From: Rhizobium leucaenae USDA 9039
Lineage (GTDB): Bacteria > Pseudomonadota > Alphaproteobacteria > Rhizobiales > Rhizobiaceae
Length of the DNA stretch: 64,000 nt
Assembly: GCF_000426285.1 (NCBI RefSeq)
Contig: NZ_AUFB01000010.1
Coordinates: 150,709 to 214,708, forward strand
Direction: 5' to 3'
The notes beneath the pieces are model-generated. The model did no database searches and was not told the origin of the DNA. It saw only the letters and a program-made list of their open reading frames with translations. Numbering within the stretch: the stretch's first letter is position 1; every line of letters starts with the position of its first letter. Both the position numbers and the translations under genes were made by a program. Below are positions 37,201 to 45,494 of this stretch, in pieces.

Positions 37201-37677
37201 TGGGACGGTTCGCTCGATATCCGCAACTTCGCCGTCATCGACGAAAAGAAGCTCTCGACCATCGTTTCGACGCCGAGCGGCAAAAACGGGCGGAGCCTGA
37301 ATTCGGCCGTCAAACAAAATATCGACACGCGATCACAGAGTTTCGAGCGTGGCTTTGCGCGGCTGGTGCTGCGCAAGGGGACACTTGCGGTGGAAAATGG
37401 CGTTGTTCGCGGCGTGCAGGTGGGGGCGACTTTCCAGGGCACGGTGAAGGACGCCAACGGCAATATGGACCTGACCGGCACCTTCATGCCCGCCTACGGC
37501 CTCAACCGCCTGTTCGCCGAAGTGCCGATCGTCGGCTTCATCCTTGGCAACGGCAGCGACCGCGGCCTAATCGGGATTACATTCAGGCTGACCGGCAGTT
37601 TTGAGAAGCCGAACCTGCAGATCAATCCGCTGTCGATCATAGCGCCGGGCGTGTTCCGGCAGATCTTCGAGTTCTGA
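34258..37677 (+). CDS. Large AsmA-like protein (DUF3971/YhdP type)
   Basis: The 1139-residue protein has a short basic cytoplasmic head, one membrane helix (about 45-68) and a long periplasmic part of beta-rich repeats. It matches the DUF3971 and AsmA C-terminal regions (VQVGATFQGTVKDANGNMDLTGTFMPAYGLNRLFAEVPIVG near the end). YhdP/AsmA/TamB-like proteins are proposed bridges that move phospholipid to the outer membrane. The start is GTG 34258 with AAAGGGA upstream. It is a single-gene unit, convergent with the small gene at 37782. Confidence 0.9.
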   Translation: MIRGEKIIFRKKDLVSLDHLPSAQVDDPMIVHVPERKRRKRSHVWHVCRITLVFIAFLALIAGAVIATIEGGIFDEPLSQKAQLALDRAIGPRYKAEVGSTVVRFTPTLRLELEARNVNVVDQESGKHLSTMSAVSMVLDPLALVEGRVEVASVAAQGIALDTSLLPQGDPVDLTALRVDGLPKALKSAFDNLDFLERFVERGGTNSVRISGFAVKLARQEGGEPISLVVDSLTFERSGPSSLHLYGKVAVNGSIATLDVVADQPEAGRSSSLIAKVTNLDLKPLTMAYDQNGTPRQGLMSFAGMTVTAIRGGSGTYPKLSASIDVQPGTLYMDRDPQELTRANINLAYNFDHQTLEIAPSKAQFVGTMVPFSGALIDLDRIDANAGKGFGIDFLIRGGTAASAISGEQAVSFDGQATGRFLAATKELQFENLGISTPLGALFGSLHLKLGDSSPEISFGGRADKLDTTAIKQLWPFWMASKPRAWVEKNLFGGTVTNGAISVFIPAGRLAEAAKTGKLQLGKNELHIAFDIDDARLDVPGEIPPIRDTRAHFDLTGPTMSVDIASGTSYFPTGRSVTLTNSNFSIPSAYDKPLMAELKLEISGSGDSIGELLTYKPLEVLQRTEFKPENFNGKIVAKVDAAIGLISDQKPPPPVWKANLQLDDVDLLKPMNNRKISNLTGEIDADPQSVHLDAQAQIDGIPAQIDMVEPTDGKSTVKRSRVITATLTDAQRNSVMPGLNDIIDGPIKIELTRIDDDRQGVKVDLAKAALTVPWVGWSKGSGIPASAQFEASGPDSQTALKNFVLKGDGFGVSGDLVVSKGGLSSASFDSVKLSALDDFALSIKHGRNGNYDISVAGNSADLRPVLARLKTSSSGKGDDKDDSTGATIRANLDKVVGFNDEAIGNLKGVYSVAGGRTIAADFSGLTRSGEAVVSQMSKGGDGGTIRITSGDAGAVARFADLYKHLQGGLLNLSLRSTGTDAWDGSLDIRNFAVIDEKKLSTIVSTPSGKNGRSLNSAVKQNIDTRSQSFERGFARLVLRKGTLAVENGVVRGVQVGATFQGTVKDANGNMDLTGTFMPAYGLNRLFAEVPIVGFILGNGSDRGLIGITFRLTGSFEKPNLQINPLSIIAPGVFRQIFEF

Positions 37678-37781
37678 GAAAGCTTATGGAGTAACGGCGG
37701 CCGCCCTCGGCTACGTCCATACCGCTTCGATTACCACCAATGCGCCGCCACCTTCCATCGGCCGGCATTGGAGAGATTGAA

Positions 37782-38108
37782 CTATTTTTCACCCCCCAAT
37801 CGCTCGCGTATGCGTTCGGGCCCGCCGACCATGCGTCGGGCGAAAGGTCGATCGGGATCTACGACGCGCCAAAAGGGAGCGGTGCCGTCTTGACTGATCT
37901 GCACCAAGTGTCTCTGGACGGTGACGGGGCAGCAGGCGTCCGCACCATGTTTGCTGGCGAGCGCCCGTCTTACCTCCGCAATGTCTGACAACTCGCCTGG
38001 AGTGGCCGCCCGGAGCGCCTCCGCAACCATCTCCTCGCTGGGAATCAGCATACGCTGCGTGAGGCTTCTACCCTTACGCCTTGTTTTGATCACCGGCAGT
38101 TCGCCCAT
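37782..38108 (-). CDS. Small basic protein, unknown; possible alkyltransferase-like fold
   Basis: The 108-residue Arg-rich protein has no certain family. The middle and end (EALRAATPGELSDIAEVRRAL, then FWRVVDPDR and a basic helix) loosely recall the DNA-binding half of O6-alkylguanine methyltransferases and alkyltransferase-like proteins. However, there is no PCHR active site, and the only cysteines are a DACCP pair. Coding is supported by high-GC codon use and a clean ATG. Treat the function as unknown. Confidence 0.6.
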   Translation of the reverse strand: MGELPVIKTRRKGRSLTQRMLIPSEEMVAEALRAATPGELSDIAEVRRALASKHGADACCPVTVQRHLVQISQDGTAPFWRVVDPDRPFARRMVGGPERIRERLGGEK

Positions 38109-38263
38109 AACTCACCTCCAAAGCTGATCTCTACAGGAGACGAATGGAAATGCAGTGGTCCGACATGACCGAGCACAAAATTGCTTCCGGCGCCGGTATT
38201 TCGTCAGTGCGGCTTGTTCGGCAACTATCTGGAGGTGCGGCCCTCGGGTGCCAAGCCTTTGAA

Positions 38264-38294
38264 AACGCAAGAAGCCGGCGGGGTGCGCCGGCTT
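38264..38294 (-). terminator. tyrS intrinsic terminator
   Basis: AAGCCGGC (38272-38279) and GCCGGCTT (38287-38294) form an 8-bp stem with a 7-nt loop, 24 bp beyond the tyrS stop. On the minus strand it is followed by CTTGCGTTTTC, a moderate T-rich tract. Confidence 0.65.
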
Positions 38295-38317
38295 GTTGTG
38301 CTTCAATAAGCGATCTC

Positions 38318-39574
38318 TTAGGCGGCAGGGCGGATCAGAATGTGCTTCTTTTTGCCGAGCGACAGCTTGATGACGCCATCTGCGGTGACTTCGCCGCTGC
38401 CGATCACCTTGCGTTCGTCGCTGATCGCCTGATCGTTGATGCGCACGGCGCCACCCTGGACGTGACGGCGGGCTTCACCATTTGAACCGGCGAGCCCCGC
38501 GCGGACGATCAGCGAGAGCAGCCCGATGCCGGCGTCGAGTTCGGATGCGGGAACGGCGACGGACGGCAGGTTTTCGGAGAGACCGCCTTCCTCGAAGGTC
38601 TTGCGTGCCGTCTCGGCGGCAAGCTCGGCAGCCTCGCGGCCATGCAGGATCGCCGTGACTTCCGTCGCGATGATCTTCTTGACCTCATTGATCTCCGAGC
38701 CGGCGAGCGCAGACAGGCGGGCGATCTCGTCCATCGGCAGCGTGGTATAGAGCTTCAGGAAGCGGGAAACGTCCGCATCCTCGGTGTTGCGCCAGTATTG
38801 CCAGAAGTCGTAAGCCGAGAGCAGGTCGGCGTTCAGCCAGACTGCACCGGAAGCCGACTTGCCCATTTTGGCGCCGGAAGAGGTGGTCAGCAGCGGCGAG
38901 GTCAGGGCAAAGAGCTGCGGCGTACCCATGCGGTGGCCGAGATCGATGCCGTTGACGATATTGCCCCACTGATCCGAACCGCCCATTTGCAGGCGGCAGT
39001 CATAGCGCTTGGCGAGTTCGACGAAGTCGTAGGCCTGCAGGATCATGTAGTTGAATTCGAGGAAGGACAGCGACTGCTCGCGATCCAGGCGCGTCTTGAC
39101 GCTGTCGAAGGACAGCATGCGGTTGACGGAGAAGTGCCGGCCGACATCGCGCAGGAATTCGAGGTAGTTCAGCGAACGCAGCCACTCCGCGTTGTTGATC
39201 ATCAATGCGTCTTTGGGGCCTTCGCCATAGGTCAGGTAGTTGGAGAAGACGCGCTTGATTGAGGCGATGTTGCTTTCGATCGTATCGACCGTCATCAACT
39301 GACGCGATTCCTCCTTGAAGGAGGGATCGCCCACCATGCCGGTACCGCCGCCCATCAGCGAGACCGCGCGGTGGCCGGTCGCCTGCAGCCAATGCAGCAT
39401 CATGATCTGGATCAGCGAGCCCGCATGCAGGCTCGGCGCCGTCGGGTCGAAGCCGATATAGGCGGTCACGGTTTCCTTGGCGAACAAAGAGTCGAGGCCG
39501 GCTTCATCGGAAATCTGGTGGATGAAGCCGCGCTCTTGCAGGGTGCGCAGGAAATCGGATTTGAACTCAGCCAT
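38318..39574 (-). CDS. tyrS: Tyrosyl-tRNA synthetase
   Basis: The 418-residue class I synthetase charges tRNA-Tyr. The HIGH-equivalent region is visible in [11 protein letters not shown], with [21 protein letters not shown] and [11 protein letters not shown] as the KMSKS-equivalent. The last ~60 residues form an S4 RNA-binding domain. ATG 39574 ([11 protein letters not shown]) is the normal start; ATG 39595 adds seven residues. It is a single-gene unit with a terminator downstream. Confidence 0.97.
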   Translation of the reverse strand: MAEFKSDFLRTLQERGFIHQISDEAGLDSLFAKETVTAYIGFDPTAPSLHAGSLIQIMMLHWLQATGHRAVSLMGGGTGMVGDPSFKEESRQLMTVDTIESNIASIKRVFSNYLTYGEGPKDALMINNAEWLRSLNYLEFLRDVGRHFSVNRMLSFDSVKTRLDREQSLSFLEFNYMILQAYDFVELAKRYDCRLQMGGSDQWGNIVNGIDLGHRMGTPQLFALTSPLLTTSSGAKMGKSASGAVWLNADLLSAYDFWQYWRNTEDADVSRFLKLYTTLPMDEIARLSALAGSEINEVKKIIATEVTAILHGREAAELAAETARKTFEEGGLSENLPSVAVPASELDAGIGLLSLIVRAGLAGSNGEARRHVQGGAVRINDQAISDERKVIGSGEVTADGVIKLSLGKKKHILIRPAA

Positions 39575-39735
39575 GATCTTGGTCTCTCGGGGCACCGCAC
39601 GTGGAGCATGCGGCGAAATCGCTATTGTTGAACCGTCGCGGCGCGTTTAGCACTGATTTAGTGACTAGCCAACATTTGGTTGATTGTTCGCGGGACGCGC
39701 CTGATATTTTCGGTACCGAACGATGAGGTAAGCCG

Positions 39736-40254
39736 ATGAGCGGCGAAATTATATTGGAGACACCACGGCTCATCTTGACGATGTGGGGCAAGGGCGACGC
39801 CGAGCTTATTAGACAATTGCATTCGACCGTCGAGACAACGCGCTATCTTTCGGGCGCCGCTCCCTGGACGCTGGAAAAGGCTGAGGATCGCTTGAAAAGC
39901 TGGTTTGGCGAGCAGGCACGCGACGGCGTAACGAAATACAAGATGCTTAGACGCGACGATGGCCGTTTCATCGGCCGTGCCGGCTTCTCCCGGTTTCAGG
40001 AGGAGCGCGACCGCGGCGAATTCGAACTTGGCTATTCCATTCGCAAGGACGCCTGGGCAAACGGCTACGCGACCGAGATTGCAGGGTCGCTTTCCGACTG
40101 GTTCTTCCAACGCGGTTTCGCCCGCCGTTTCATCGCCTTCACCCATCCGGAAAACACCGCGTCGCAGCGGGTTCTCCGCAAAATAGGGATGCAATACCGC
40201 TCGCCGATCGTCATCGATGGCGTCGCAGGTCTTTGTTTTGAGATGTCGCGGTGA
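39736..40254 (+). CDS. GNAT acetyltransferase, RimJ/RimL type
   Basis: This 172-residue protein begins ILETPRLILTMWGKGDAELI and has the acetyl-CoA region FELGYSIRKDAWANGYATEIAGSL and the ENTASQRVLRKIGM helix, typical of RimJ/RimL-like N-acetyltransferases. The acceptor may be a protein N-terminus, an antibiotic or another amine. It is divergent from tyrS (161-bp gap) and ends 7 bp before the antitoxin gene, convergent. Confidence 0.9.
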   Translation: MSGEIILETPRLILTMWGKGDAELIRQLHSTVETTRYLSGAAPWTLEKAEDRLKSWFGEQARDGVTKYKMLRRDDGRFIGRAGFSRFQEERDRGEFELGYSIRKDAWANGYATEIAGSLSDWFFQRGFARRFIAFTHPENTASQRVLRKIGMQYRSPIVIDGVAGLCFEMSR

Positions 40255-40261
40255 GGGATTG

Positions 40262-40471
40262 TTATTTCCGGCGCAGCAAGGCCAGAGCCTCGTCGTCGTG
40301 ACCTGCACCGAATTCGGCCCTTTTACGGAAGCGCATTTCTGCGTCGTGTTCGCGAATGATTGATTCCGTCACATCGATCAATAATGTTGCGACATCAACA
40401 CCCTTTTCAGCCGCAATCGCCTTCACGCTTTCATGCATATCGTCGGGAATCTGAATTGTTACGGCATTCAT
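40262..40471 (-). CDS. Putative antitoxin of a PIN-domain pair
   Basis: The 69-residue protein starts with MNAVTIQIPDDMHESVKAIAAEKGVDVATLL, a ribbon-helix-helix-like segment usual in antitoxins that bind DNA as dimers, then a charged tail. Its ATG overlaps the stop of the upstream PIN gene by 4 bp (ATGA). It should neutralise that toxin and repress the pair. Confidence 0.75.
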   Translation of the reverse strand: MNAVTIQIPDDMHESVKAIAAEKGVDVATLLIDVTESIIREHDAEMRFRKRAEFGAGHDDEALALLRRK

Positions 40472-40890
40472 TTGCCCAACTCCTGCTCAAAGTGTTCGGG
40501 CGTTACAACAATGACATTATCGAAACGCAAGTTCGGGTTTCGAAAGTCCTTTACATTGCTAGTCACGACGTAGTCTGCGTTCCCCGCGATCGCCAGTTCG
40601 ACAATGTGATTATCTCCCTCGTCTCGCAAATTGGGTCGCCAAAGAAAATATATAGGACACCACTCACATTTGCTAACGAATACGTTGAAGAGCAATTGTC
40701 TTTCGGGTTCGCTGAGACGCGCATTTGCAAATAGCGCTCCTCTTGCCAGCACATCCTCATACTCAAGGAATAGCTTGGCGCCTATGACGGGTTGAACACG
40801 GCCTTCAATACACGCCTCAACTACCGAGGAGGCGGGGCCTGCACCGATGCAAGCACTGACAAAAACATTGGTATCAATGATGGCTCTCAT
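40468..40890 (-). CDS. PIN-domain protein, probable toxin ribonuclease
   Basis: The 140-residue protein resembles the COG1569 PIN toxins: the first metal Asp at residue 6 (IIDTNVFVSA), a conserved LFLEYEDVLARG region and acidic residues in EGDNHIVELAIAGNADYVVTSNVKDF. These are Mg-dependent ribonucleases. Here the toxin is first and the antitoxin second, the reverse of most type II pairs. The pair lies between a GNAT gene and a hydrolase gene. Confidence 0.85.
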   Translation of the reverse strand: MRAIIDTNVFVSACIGAGPASSVVEACIEGRVQPVIGAKLFLEYEDVLARGALFANARLSEPERQLLFNVFVSKCEWCPIYFLWRPNLRDEGDNHIVELAIAGNADYVVTSNVKDFRNPNLRFDNVIVVTPEHFEQELGK

Positions 40891-40946
40891 TTCGAGAGCC
40901 TGCCATTGAACGGAGCATCGTCAATCAGCAATGTAGTTTCTTCGAT

Positions 40947-41624
40947 TTATCGGATCCTCTTGGCCGCCGGCTCCGGCACCAGTTCGCCGTTCAAACGACG
41001 GTCGAGGTAGTCTTCGCATTCGCCGAGCAGCGTCTCGACCTGGCCGTTGAAGAAGTGGTTGGCGCCTGGCACAATCTTGTGCGTGATCAGGATACCTTTT
41101 TGCGTCTTCAGCTTTTCGACAAGGCCGTTGACGTCCTTTTCCGGGGCGACCTTGTCGGAATCACCGTTGATGATCAGGCCGGACGACGGGCAGGGCGCCA
41201 AGAACGAGAAATCGTAGATGTTCGGCTGCGGCGCAATCGACATGAAGCCTTCGATTTCCGGGCGGCGCATCAGAAGCTGCATACCGATCCATGCGCCGAA
41301 GGAATAGCCGGCGACCCAGCAGCTCTTGGAATCCGGATGCAGGCTCTGCACCCAGTCGAGCGCGGAGGCCGCATCCGACAATTCGCCGGCGCCGTGGTCG
41401 AATTCGCCCTGGCTGCGGCCGATACCGCGGAAATTGAAGCGGAGCGTCGTGAAGCCGCGCTTCTGGAACATATAGAAGAGCTGGTAGACGACCTGATTGT
41501 TCATCGTGCCGCCGAACTGCGGATGCGGGTGCAGGATAATCGCGATCGGGGCGCTCTTTTCCTTGGAGGGCTGATAGCGGCCTTCAAGGCGGCCTGCGGG
41601 GCCGTTGAAAATAACTTCGGGCAT
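40947..41624 (-). CDS. Alpha/beta hydrolase (COG2945 type)
   Basis: This 225-residue protein starts with ILHPHPQFGGTMNNQVV, has the nucleophile Ser in AGYSFGAW, and shows NGDSDKVAP and GANHFFNG for the acid and His of the triad. Close relatives are conserved across rhizobia as putative esterases or dienelactone-type hydrolases with unknown substrate. It is divergent from the suf operon; the 233-bp intergenic region holds the iron-control sites. Confidence 0.9.
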   Translation of the reverse strand: MPEVIFNGPAGRLEGRYQPSKEKSAPIAIILHPHPQFGGTMNNQVVYQLFYMFQKRGFTTLRFNFRGIGRSQGEFDHGAGELSDAASALDWVQSLHPDSKSCWVAGYSFGAWIGMQLLMRRPEIEGFMSIAPQPNIYDFSFLAPCPSSGLIINGDSDKVAPEKDVNGLVEKLKTQKGILITHKIVPGANHFFNGQVETLLGECEDYLDRRLNGELVPEPAAKRIR

Positions 41625-41681
41625 CGATACTCCGGCTCTTCTTTTTCTGCGTTCAAACCATGTGGGAAGCAGTAAGTTGAC

Positions 41682-41710
41682 TTGACTATTGCGCTCATCT
41701 TTTCTAGAAC
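41682..41710 (+). promoter_or_regulatory. suf operon promoter
   Basis: TTGACT (41682-41687), a 17-bp spacer and TAGAAC (41705-41710) make a good sigma-70 promoter, about 148 bp ahead of the first suf gene. A second overlapping TTGACT starts at 41677. Both iron-box matches lie on or just after it. Confidence 0.6.
41683..41697. promoter_or_regulatory. IRO-like box (RirA operator)
   Basis: TGA-N9-TCA at 41683-41697 fits the RirA iron-responsive operator consensus of rhizobia. It lies inside the predicted promoter spacer, so bound RirA would block RNA polymerase when iron is plentiful. The motif is short and could match by chance, but the place is right. Confidence 0.5.
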
Positions 41711-41714
41711 GCAG

Positions 41715-41731
41715 TTTAGAACAATTCGAAA
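41715..41731. promoter_or_regulatory. ICE-like box (Irr operator)
   Basis: The 17-bp sequence at 41715-41731 agrees with the Irr iron control element consensus (TTTAGAATNATTCTAAA) at 14 of 16 defined positions. It starts 4 bp after the predicted -10 element, over the likely transcription start, a position suited to repression by Irr when iron is scarce. Confidence 0.6.
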
Positions 41732-41857
41732 CTTGGCGCGAACTTCCACGCGTTGTTTGCGCAACGGTTTGTGGAACGTGTCATAAGGCATGCCCGACTG
41801 AAATTTCAAGGAAAATGAGCCGGGCACAACAAGGCTTCGTCAGGCAGGAAGAAGATT

Positions 41858-43024
41858 ATGGCGGCAACGCGCCTTTATCTCGACTGGAATGCCACCGCAC
41901 CGCTTCATCCGGCGGCGCGCGACGCTATGTTGCATGCCTTGGACCTCTATGGAAACCCCAATTCTGTTCACGGGGAGGGCCGTGCCACCCGGGCGGCGAT
42001 CGAAGCCGCGCGCCGGCAGGTCGCAAGCCTGACTGGCGCCGAACCGGCTCATGTCGTCTTTACCAGCGGCGCGACGGAAGCCGCCAATATGGTGCTGACG
42101 CCGGAATTCCGCATGGGCCGCACGCCGCTTGCAATCGGTCATCTCTATATATCGGCAATCGAGCATCCCGCTTTGCGCGAAGGCGGCCGTTTCCCGAAGG
42201 AAAAGATCAACGAAGTGCCGGTGACATCGGACGGCGTTGTCGATCTTGGTGTGCTGGAAGCGATGCTTTCGGCACATGACAAGGCAAGTGGGCTGCCGAT
42301 GGTGGCGATCATGCTCGCCAACAATGAAACCGGCATTCTCCAGCCCGTGTACGAAGCGGCTAAGATCGTGCAGGCATTCGGCGGCGTGTTAGTCGTCGAC
42401 GCCGTGCAGGCGGCAGGTCGGGTTCCGATCGATATCAATGAGATCGGCGCCGATTTTCTCATCGTCTCGTCACATAAGATCGGCGGACCGAAAGGGGCCG
42501 GCGCACTCATCTCGCGCGGCGAAGTACTGATGCCGAAGCCGCTGATTCATGGCGGCGGACAGGAAAAAGGGCATCGCTCCGGCACCGAGAACGCGCTGGC
42601 TGTCGTCGGCTTTGGTGCTGCCGCGGCGGCCGCGATTGCCGAGTTCGATAGCCGCAATGCGGCTGTTGCGAAACTCCGCGATCGGCTGGAGGAGGGCATG
42701 CGACGTGCTGCGCCCGATGTCATCATACATGGCGAAGGCGGTCCACGTGTGCCGAATACCAGTTTCTTCACCCTGCCAGGTCTGAAATCCGAAACCGGAC
42801 AGATCGCCTTCGATCTTGAAGGAGTGGCGATTTCGGCGGGTTCCGCCTGTTCCTCCGGCAAGGTGGGTGAAAGCCATGTGCTGGTGGCAATGGGCTGCGA
42901 CCCCAAGCTCGGGGCGCTGCGCATTTCGCTTGGATTTACGACGACCGAAGAGGATGTCGAGCGCGCGATTGCTGCGTTTGCTCGAATTGCCGGTAGGCGC
43001 AAACCGGCCGGAGCTGCGGCCTAA
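41858..43024 (+). CDS. sufS2: Cysteine desulfurase (SufS2/IscS-NifS type), first gene of suf operon
   Basis: The 388-residue PLP enzyme of the IscS/NifS class takes sulfur from cysteine for Fe-S clusters. The PLP lysine is in VSSHKIGGPKG and the persulfide Cys in SAGSACSSGKVG. It starts the operon and is followed by sufB after 148 bp. The operon also encodes a SufS-type desulfurase, so two desulfurases of different classes are present, matching the sufS2-B-C-D-S1-X-A order described in rhizobia. Confidence 0.94.
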   Translation: MAATRLYLDWNATAPLHPAARDAMLHALDLYGNPNSVHGEGRATRAAIEAARRQVASLTGAEPAHVVFTSGATEAANMVLTPEFRMGRTPLAIGHLYISAIEHPALREGGRFPKEKINEVPVTSDGVVDLGVLEAMLSAHDKASGLPMVAIMLANNETGILQPVYEAAKIVQAFGGVLVVDAVQAAGRVPIDINEIGADFLIVSSHKIGGPKGAGALISRGEVLMPKPLIHGGGQEKGHRSGTENALAVVGFGAAAAAAIAEFDSRNAAVAKLRDRLEEGMRRAAPDVIIHGEGGPRVPNTSFFTLPGLKSETGQIAFDLEGVAISAGSACSSGKVGESHVLVAMGCDPKLGALRISLGFTTTEEDVERAIAAFARIAGRRKPAGAAA

Positions 43025-43037
43025 CGGCCACAATTTT

Positions 43038-43057
43038 GCGGAAACAGAAATTTCCGC
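43038..43057. repeat. Inverted repeat after sufS2
   Basis: GCGGAAA (43038-43044) and TTTCCGC (43051-43057) are perfect 7-bp arms just after the sufS2 stop. There is no T run after it, so it may be a processing or stabilising hairpin that lets sufS2 and sufBCD be expressed at different levels. Confidence 0.45.
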
Positions 43058-43172
43058 TTGCCAAGCGGGCTGAAAAGTCCCTTTTGGCCGACTACATAGA
43101 GGGTAGACATTTCAGTCTGCCGCAACGTTGACAAGCTGCCGGACCTTGGATCCGGCGAGATTGGAGAACGAC

Positions 43173-44642
43173 ATGCCTGCAGTCCAGGAAACGGTTGATC
43201 AGGTCCGCCTGATCGACGTGGACCAGTATAAGTACGGTTTTGAAACCACCATCGAGGTGGAAAAGGCTCCCAAGGGTCTTTCCGAAGACATTATCCGCTT
43301 CATCTCTGCCAAGAAGCAAGAACCGGAATGGATGCTGGAATGGCGCCTCGAGGCTTATCGTCGCTGGTTGACGCTTGAAGAGCCGACATGGGCACGCGTC
43401 GACTATCCGAAGATCGACTTCAACGACATTCACTATTACGCCGCGCCGAAGAAGTTCGCCGGTCCGAAATCGCTCGACGAAGTCGATCCGGAACTGCTGA
43501 AGACCTATGAAAAGCTCGGCATTCCGCTGCGCGAGCAGGAAATTCTTGCCGGCGTCGAGAAGCCGAAGATCGCTGTCGATGCGGTGTTCGATTCGGTTTC
43601 GGTGGTCACGACCTTCAAGGAAGAACTGAAGAAGGCCGGCGTGATCTTCATGTCGATCTCCGAAGCGATCCGCGAGCATCCCGACCTCGTGCGCAAATAT
43701 CTCGGCTCCGTCGTTCCGACGACCGACAATTTCTATGCGACGCTCAATTCGGCCGTCTTCACCGATGGCTCCTTCGTCTTCGTGCCGAAGGGCGTCCGGT
43801 GCCCGATGGAACTTTCCACCTATTTCCGCATCAACGAGAAGAACACTGGCCAGTTCGAGCGCACGCTGATCATCGCGGAAGAGGGAGCTTATGTCTCCTA
43901 TCTCGAAGGCTGCACGGCACCGCAGCGCGATGAAAACCAGTTGCATGCGGCCGTGGTCGAGCTGATTGCCCTGGACGACGCCGAGATCAAGTATTCGACC
44001 GTTCAGAACTGGTATCCGGGCGACAAGCACGGCAAGGGCGGAATCTACAACTTCGTCACCAAACGTGGCGATTGCCGCGGCGCCCGCTCGAAGATCTCCT
44101 GGACCCAGGTCGAGACCGGTTCGGCGATCACCTGGAAATATCCGTCCTGCATCCTGCGCGGCGATGACAGCCGCGGCGAGTTCTATTCGATCGCCGTTTC
44201 CAACGGCCATCAGCAGGTCGATAGTGGCACCAAGATGATCCATCTCGGCAAGAACACGTCGAGCCGCATCATCTCGAAAGGTATTGCCGCCGGTGTATCA
44301 CAGAACACCTATCGCGGTCAGGTCTCGGCGCATCGCCGTGCGACGAATGCCCGTAACTTCACGCAATGCGACTCGCTGTTGATCGGCGACAAATGCGGTG
44401 CGCATACGGTGCCTTATATCGAAGCGAAGAACTCGTCCGCGCATTTCGAGCATGAGGCGACCACGTCGAAGATCTCCGAGGATCAGTTGTTCTACTGCCT
44501 GCAGCGCGGCATTCCCGAGGAAGCGGCGATCGCGTTGATCGTCAACGGCTTCGTCAAGGAAGTCCTGCAGGAGCTGCCGATGGAATTCGCCGTCGAAGCG
44601 CAGAAGCTGATCGGCATCTCGCTGGAAGGCAGCGTGGGGTAA
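43173..44642 (+). CDS. sufB: Fe-S cluster scaffold subunit SufB
   Basis: The 489-residue core scaffold of the SufBC2D complex receives sulfur and iron and builds the cluster. Typical stretches are the [27 protein letters not shown] region, [23 protein letters not shown] with the conserved Cys, and [13 protein letters not shown] with the Cys near the SufD contact. ATG 43173 ([10 protein letters not shown]) follows GGAGAACG. It is followed by sufC after 74 bp. Confidence 0.97.
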   Translation: MPAVQETVDQVRLIDVDQYKYGFETTIEVEKAPKGLSEDIIRFISAKKQEPEWMLEWRLEAYRRWLTLEEPTWARVDYPKIDFNDIHYYAAPKKFAGPKSLDEVDPELLKTYEKLGIPLREQEILAGVEKPKIAVDAVFDSVSVVTTFKEELKKAGVIFMSISEAIREHPDLVRKYLGSVVPTTDNFYATLNSAVFTDGSFVFVPKGVRCPMELSTYFRINEKNTGQFERTLIIAEEGAYVSYLEGCTAPQRDENQLHAAVVELIALDDAEIKYSTVQNWYPGDKHGKGGIYNFVTKRGDCRGARSKISWTQVETGSAITWKYPSCILRGDDSRGEFYSIAVSNGHQQVDSGTKMIHLGKNTSSRIISKGIAAGVSQNTYRGQVSAHRRATNARNFTQCDSLLIGDKCGAHTVPYIEAKNSSAHFEHEATTSKISEDQLFYCLQRGIPEEAAIALIVNGFVKEVLQELPMEFAVEAQKLIGISLEGSVG

Positions 44643-44716
44643 GGCCCTCGACAAGAGACATGTTTTTGGCGCGCGAGCGGCGCGCCGCACCTTCATTCCT
44701 TCGATAGGATTCTACT

Positions 44717-45472
44717 ATGCTTGAAATCAAGAACCTGCACGCCCGTATCGCCGAAGACGGCACCGAAATCATCCGCGGCCTGGACCTGACGGTGAAGGCG
44801 GGCGAAGTGGCTGCCATCATGGGTCCGAACGGCTCCGGCAAGTCGACTCTTTCCTATATTCTTTCCGGCCGCGACGATTACGAGGTGACGGAAGGCGATA
44901 TCCTCTACAACGGCGAGAGCATTCTGGAACTCGACGCTGCCGAGCGCGCCGCCAAGGGCATCTTCCTGGCTTTTCAATATCCGGTCGAAATCCCCGGCGT
45001 TGCCACCATGCAGTTCCTGAAGGTGGCGATGAATGAGCAGCGCAAGGCGCGCGGCGAAGCCGAACTGACGACGCCTGACTTCATGCGCCGCGTCAAGGAC
45101 GCTGCCGGCAAGCTGCAGATCAACACCGAGATGCTGAAGCGCCCGCTGAACGTCGGCTTCTCCGGCGGCGAGAAGAAGCGTGCCGAAATCCTGCAGATGG
45201 CGCTCCTGGAGCCGCAACTCTGCGTGCTGGACGAAACCGATTCCGGTCTCGATATCGATGCGCTGAAGATCGTCGCCGACGGCGTCAACGCGCTGCGCTC
45301 GCCTGACCGCGCCGTGATCGTCATTACCCACTATCAGCGTCTGCTCGACTATATCGTTCCGGACACCGTGCACGTCCTCTATAAGGGCCAGGTGATCAAG
45401 TCCGGCGACAAGACGCTGGCGCACGAACTCGAAGCCAACGGCTATGCCGACATTATCGGGGCTGCGGCCTGA
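44717..45472 (+). CDS. sufC: SufC ATPase
   Basis: The 251-residue soluble ABC-type ATPase of the SufBC2D complex drives the shape change that opens the SufB-SufD interface. Walker A GPNGSGKST is at 36-44, the signature is FSGGEKKRAEILQ, and Walker B is LCVLDETDSGLDIDAL with the extra Asp-Ser usual in SufC. It sits between sufB and sufD. Confidence 0.97.
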   Translation: MLEIKNLHARIAEDGTEIIRGLDLTVKAGEVAAIMGPNGSGKSTLSYILSGRDDYEVTEGDILYNGESILELDAAERAAKGIFLAFQYPVEIPGVATMQFLKVAMNEQRKARGEAELTTPDFMRRVKDAAGKLQINTEMLKRPLNVGFSGGEKKRAEILQMALLEPQLCVLDETDSGLDIDALKIVADGVNALRSPDRAVIVITHYQRLLDYIVPDTVHVLYKGQVIKSGDKTLAHELEANGYADIIGAAA

Positions 45473-45494
45473 TCGGGGCGGAAAGGATACGTCG

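Noticed and set aside
38144..38485. Plus-strand ORF after the tyrS terminator
   Set aside because: More than half overlaps tyrS antisense, and the free part contains the terminator stem; no family seen.
41683..41697. Taking the TGA-N9-TCA match alone as proof of RirA control
   Set aside because: Six fixed bases occur by chance every few kb; it is reported only because of the promoter position and the neighbouring ICE match.
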